Assembly: GCF_963662255.1 (NCBI RefSeq)
Contig: NC_085052.1
Coordinates: 36,962,654-37,026,653 of the forward strand
Reading direction: 5' to 3'
Origin: Cinclus cinclus
Taxonomy: Eukaryota > Chordata > Aves > Passeriformes > Cinclidae
Length of the DNA stretch: 64,000 nucleotides
Shown here: piece by piece, positions 63,001 to 64,000 of the stretch
Layout: every line of letters begins with the position of its first letter
How positions within the stretch are numbered: position 1 is the first letter of the stretch
Notes under the pieces: generated by a model
Databases searched by the model: none
The model's input: the letters and a program-made list of their open reading frames with translations, nothing else
What the model was told of the DNA's origin: nothing
Position numbers and translations under genes: made by a program

Positions 63001-64000
63001 CACATGATGTCACAATGAATTATTTGATTCTTGGCCTCCATGGTGGCATAATAGATCCTTGCTTCTATTGGTCCCCGTGCTGTAACAATTCATCCCTGGC
63101 CCTTTTAGGCCCATTGGTGTCACAACGGATCATTAGATTGTTAGCCTGCATTGCGTCACAATGGTTCCTTGCTTCTCTTAACCTCTGTGGTGTCACAATG
63201 CATCCCATGCCCTTTTAGGCCACTTGATGTCACTATGAATCATTTGATTCTTGGCCTCCATGGTGGCGTAATTGTACCAGGTTTTAATTGGGTCCCATGC
63301 TTTCACAATACATCCCTGGCCCTTTTTATACCCCCTGGTGCCACAAGGGATCATTAGATTGTTAGCCTGCATTGGGTCACAATGGTTCCTTGCTTCTCTT
63401 AACCTCTGTGGTGTCACAATGCATTCCAAGCCCTTTTAGGCCACTTGGTCTTACAATGAACCATTTGATTCTTGGCCTTCATGGTGTCATAATGGTTCCT
63501 TGCTTCTATAGGTCCCCATGCTGTCAGAGTCCATCCGTGGTCCTTTTGCGCCCCCTGGTGTCAAAAGGGATTCTTAGATTGTTAGCCTGCATTGGGTCAC
63601 AATGGTTCCTTGCTTCTCTTAACCCCTGTGGTGTCACAATGCATCCCATGCCCTTTTAGGCCACTTGATGTCACAATGAATCATTTGATTCTTGGCCTCC
63701 ATGGTGTCATAATGGTTCCTTGTTTCTATTGGGCCCCATGCTGTCACAATTCATCCCTGGCCCTTTTACGCCCCCTGGTGTCAAATGGGATCCTGGGATT
63801 ATTAGCCTCCATTGGGTCACAATGCATCCTTGCTTCTCTTAACCCCTGTGGTGTCACAATGCATCCCATGCCCTTTTAGGCCACTTGATGTCACAATGAA
63901 TCATTTGATTCTTGGCCTCCACGGTGGCATAATAGATCCTTGCTTCTATTGGTCCCCGTGCTGTAACAATCCATCCCTGTCCCTTTTTATACCCCCTGGT
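60068..64000. repeat. Region IV: mosaic stretch with a region I marker, runs off the window
   Basis: Full-length monomers start at 60,068, 60,288, 60,508, 60,729, 60,949, 61,169, 61,390, 61,610, 61,830, 62,050, 62,271, 62,491, 62,711, 62,931, 63,151, 63,372, 63,592 and 63,812. The CTTTTGGGCC marker of region I reappears (62,331-62,340). Several monomers are recombinants: E to A near 59,995, A to D near 61,980 and E to B near 63,311. Local oddities include TCATAAACGTTCC near 61,946 and CAATGCATGAATTG near 61,032. The final monomer is a truncated B (189 bp visible). Confidence 0.72.
63812..64000. repeat. Truncated terminal monomer, family B
   Basis: The last monomer is cut by the window edge after 189 bp, within subunit 6. 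It carries CCACGGTGGCATAATAG and CATCCCTGTCCC (63,972-63,983). The latter variant is otherwise seen in the B monomers at 260 and 4,005, linking the right end to the left-end module. Confidence 0.9.

Larger units (their letters stand above)
1..64000. repeat. Satellite DNA array, ~220-bp monomer, head-to-tail, fills the window
   Basis: A monomer beginning TTGGGTCACAATGG recurs every 219-222 bp from position 40 to 63,812, always in the same orientation. The only departures are nine exact half-monomers. I see no non-satellite insert, inversion or unique sequence. Monomer starts in the first part are 40, 260, 481, 701, 921, 1142 and 1362, and in the last part 62,931, 63,151, 63,372, 63,592 and 63,812. 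A hand count of one type A monomer gives 105 G+C in 220 bp. Lengths of 221 come from a TTTTTATACC form of subunit 5 or from a GTGTAAACAAGG insertion; 219 comes from single-base losses. Established knowledge: long homogeneous arrays with a higher-order pattern are typical of centromeric or pericentromeric heterochromatin in eukaryotes. Placing this array at a centromere would be inference. The species cannot be told from the sequence. Confidence 0.98.

Noticed and set aside
40..63879. Hundreds of overlapping open frames of 60-141 codons on both strands
   Set aside because: They start at the same TTG or nearby ATG in every monomer and stop at the same TTTTAG in subunit 2. They overlap by about 68 bp and shift frame with each 220- or 221-bp unit. 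There is no codon-level constraint, no long frame and no gene context. They are shadows of the satellite.
1..64000. CRISPR array (36-37 bp repeats)
   Set aside because: The subunit length resembles a CRISPR repeat, but subunits abut directly with no unique spacers and are diverged in a fixed six-step order. No cas genes are present.
1..64000. Transposable elements, long terminal repeats or inverted array segments
   Set aside because: Monomer starts can be followed from end to end in one orientation without a foreign insert or strand switch.
1..64000. Coding tandem-repeat protein (for example a cysteine-rich repeat protein)
   Set aside because: A coding repeat would keep a unit length divisible by three. 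Here the unit is 220-221 bp with free single-base indels, and all frames are closed within about 1.3 monomers, or two at most in the block P copies.

Overview
The whole 64-kb window is one uninterrupted, head-to-tail satellite DNA array. I find no gene, RNA gene, transposon, inversion or unique sequence in it. The array runs off both ends of the window: it opens in a partial monomer (1-39) and closes in another (63,812-64,000). This is eukaryotic, constitutive-heterochromatin-like DNA. Nothing in the sequence identifies the species or shows whether the array is centromeric. Much of the variation between copies is CpG versus TpG/CpA, which suggests a genome with cytosine methylation (vertebrate- or plant-like).

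The repeat is nested at four levels. (1) A degenerate 36-37 bp subunit built round a TGTCACAATG-like box. (2) Three subunits form a ~110 bp half-unit. (3) Two diverged half-units (subunits 1-2-3 and 4-5-6, with 1 resembling 4, 2 resembling 5 and 3 resembling 6) form the basic monomer of 220 bp (range 219-222), about 290 monomer equivalents in the window. (4) Diverged monomer families (called A, B, B', C, D, E, F, G here) recur in fixed orders, making higher-order repeats (HORs) and large duplicated blocks.

Layout. Region I (1 to ~16,332) is dominated by a 24-monomer, 5,282-bp-spaced block (about 6,900-10,527 repeated at 12,185-15,810) plus shuffled smaller modules. Region II (~16,333-42,659) carries 9-, 10- and 11-monomer HOR units (1,982, 2,202-2,204 and 2,422 bp) tagged by a TCACTATGG variant, and three copies of a block holding a 4-5-6 half-monomer. 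Region III (~42,660-60,067) carries six copies of a complementary 1-2-3 half-monomer, each followed by a monomer with an A6 tract, in units spaced 3,196 and about 4,739 bp. Region IV (~60,068-64,000) is a mosaic in which a region-I marker reappears.

The many short open frames on both strands are by-products of the repeat: 220 is not divisible by 3, so the frame rotates every monomer. They are not annotated as genes. Letters for families and regions are local labels. Block boundaries are read by eye and are good to tens of bases unless a distance is given exactly.
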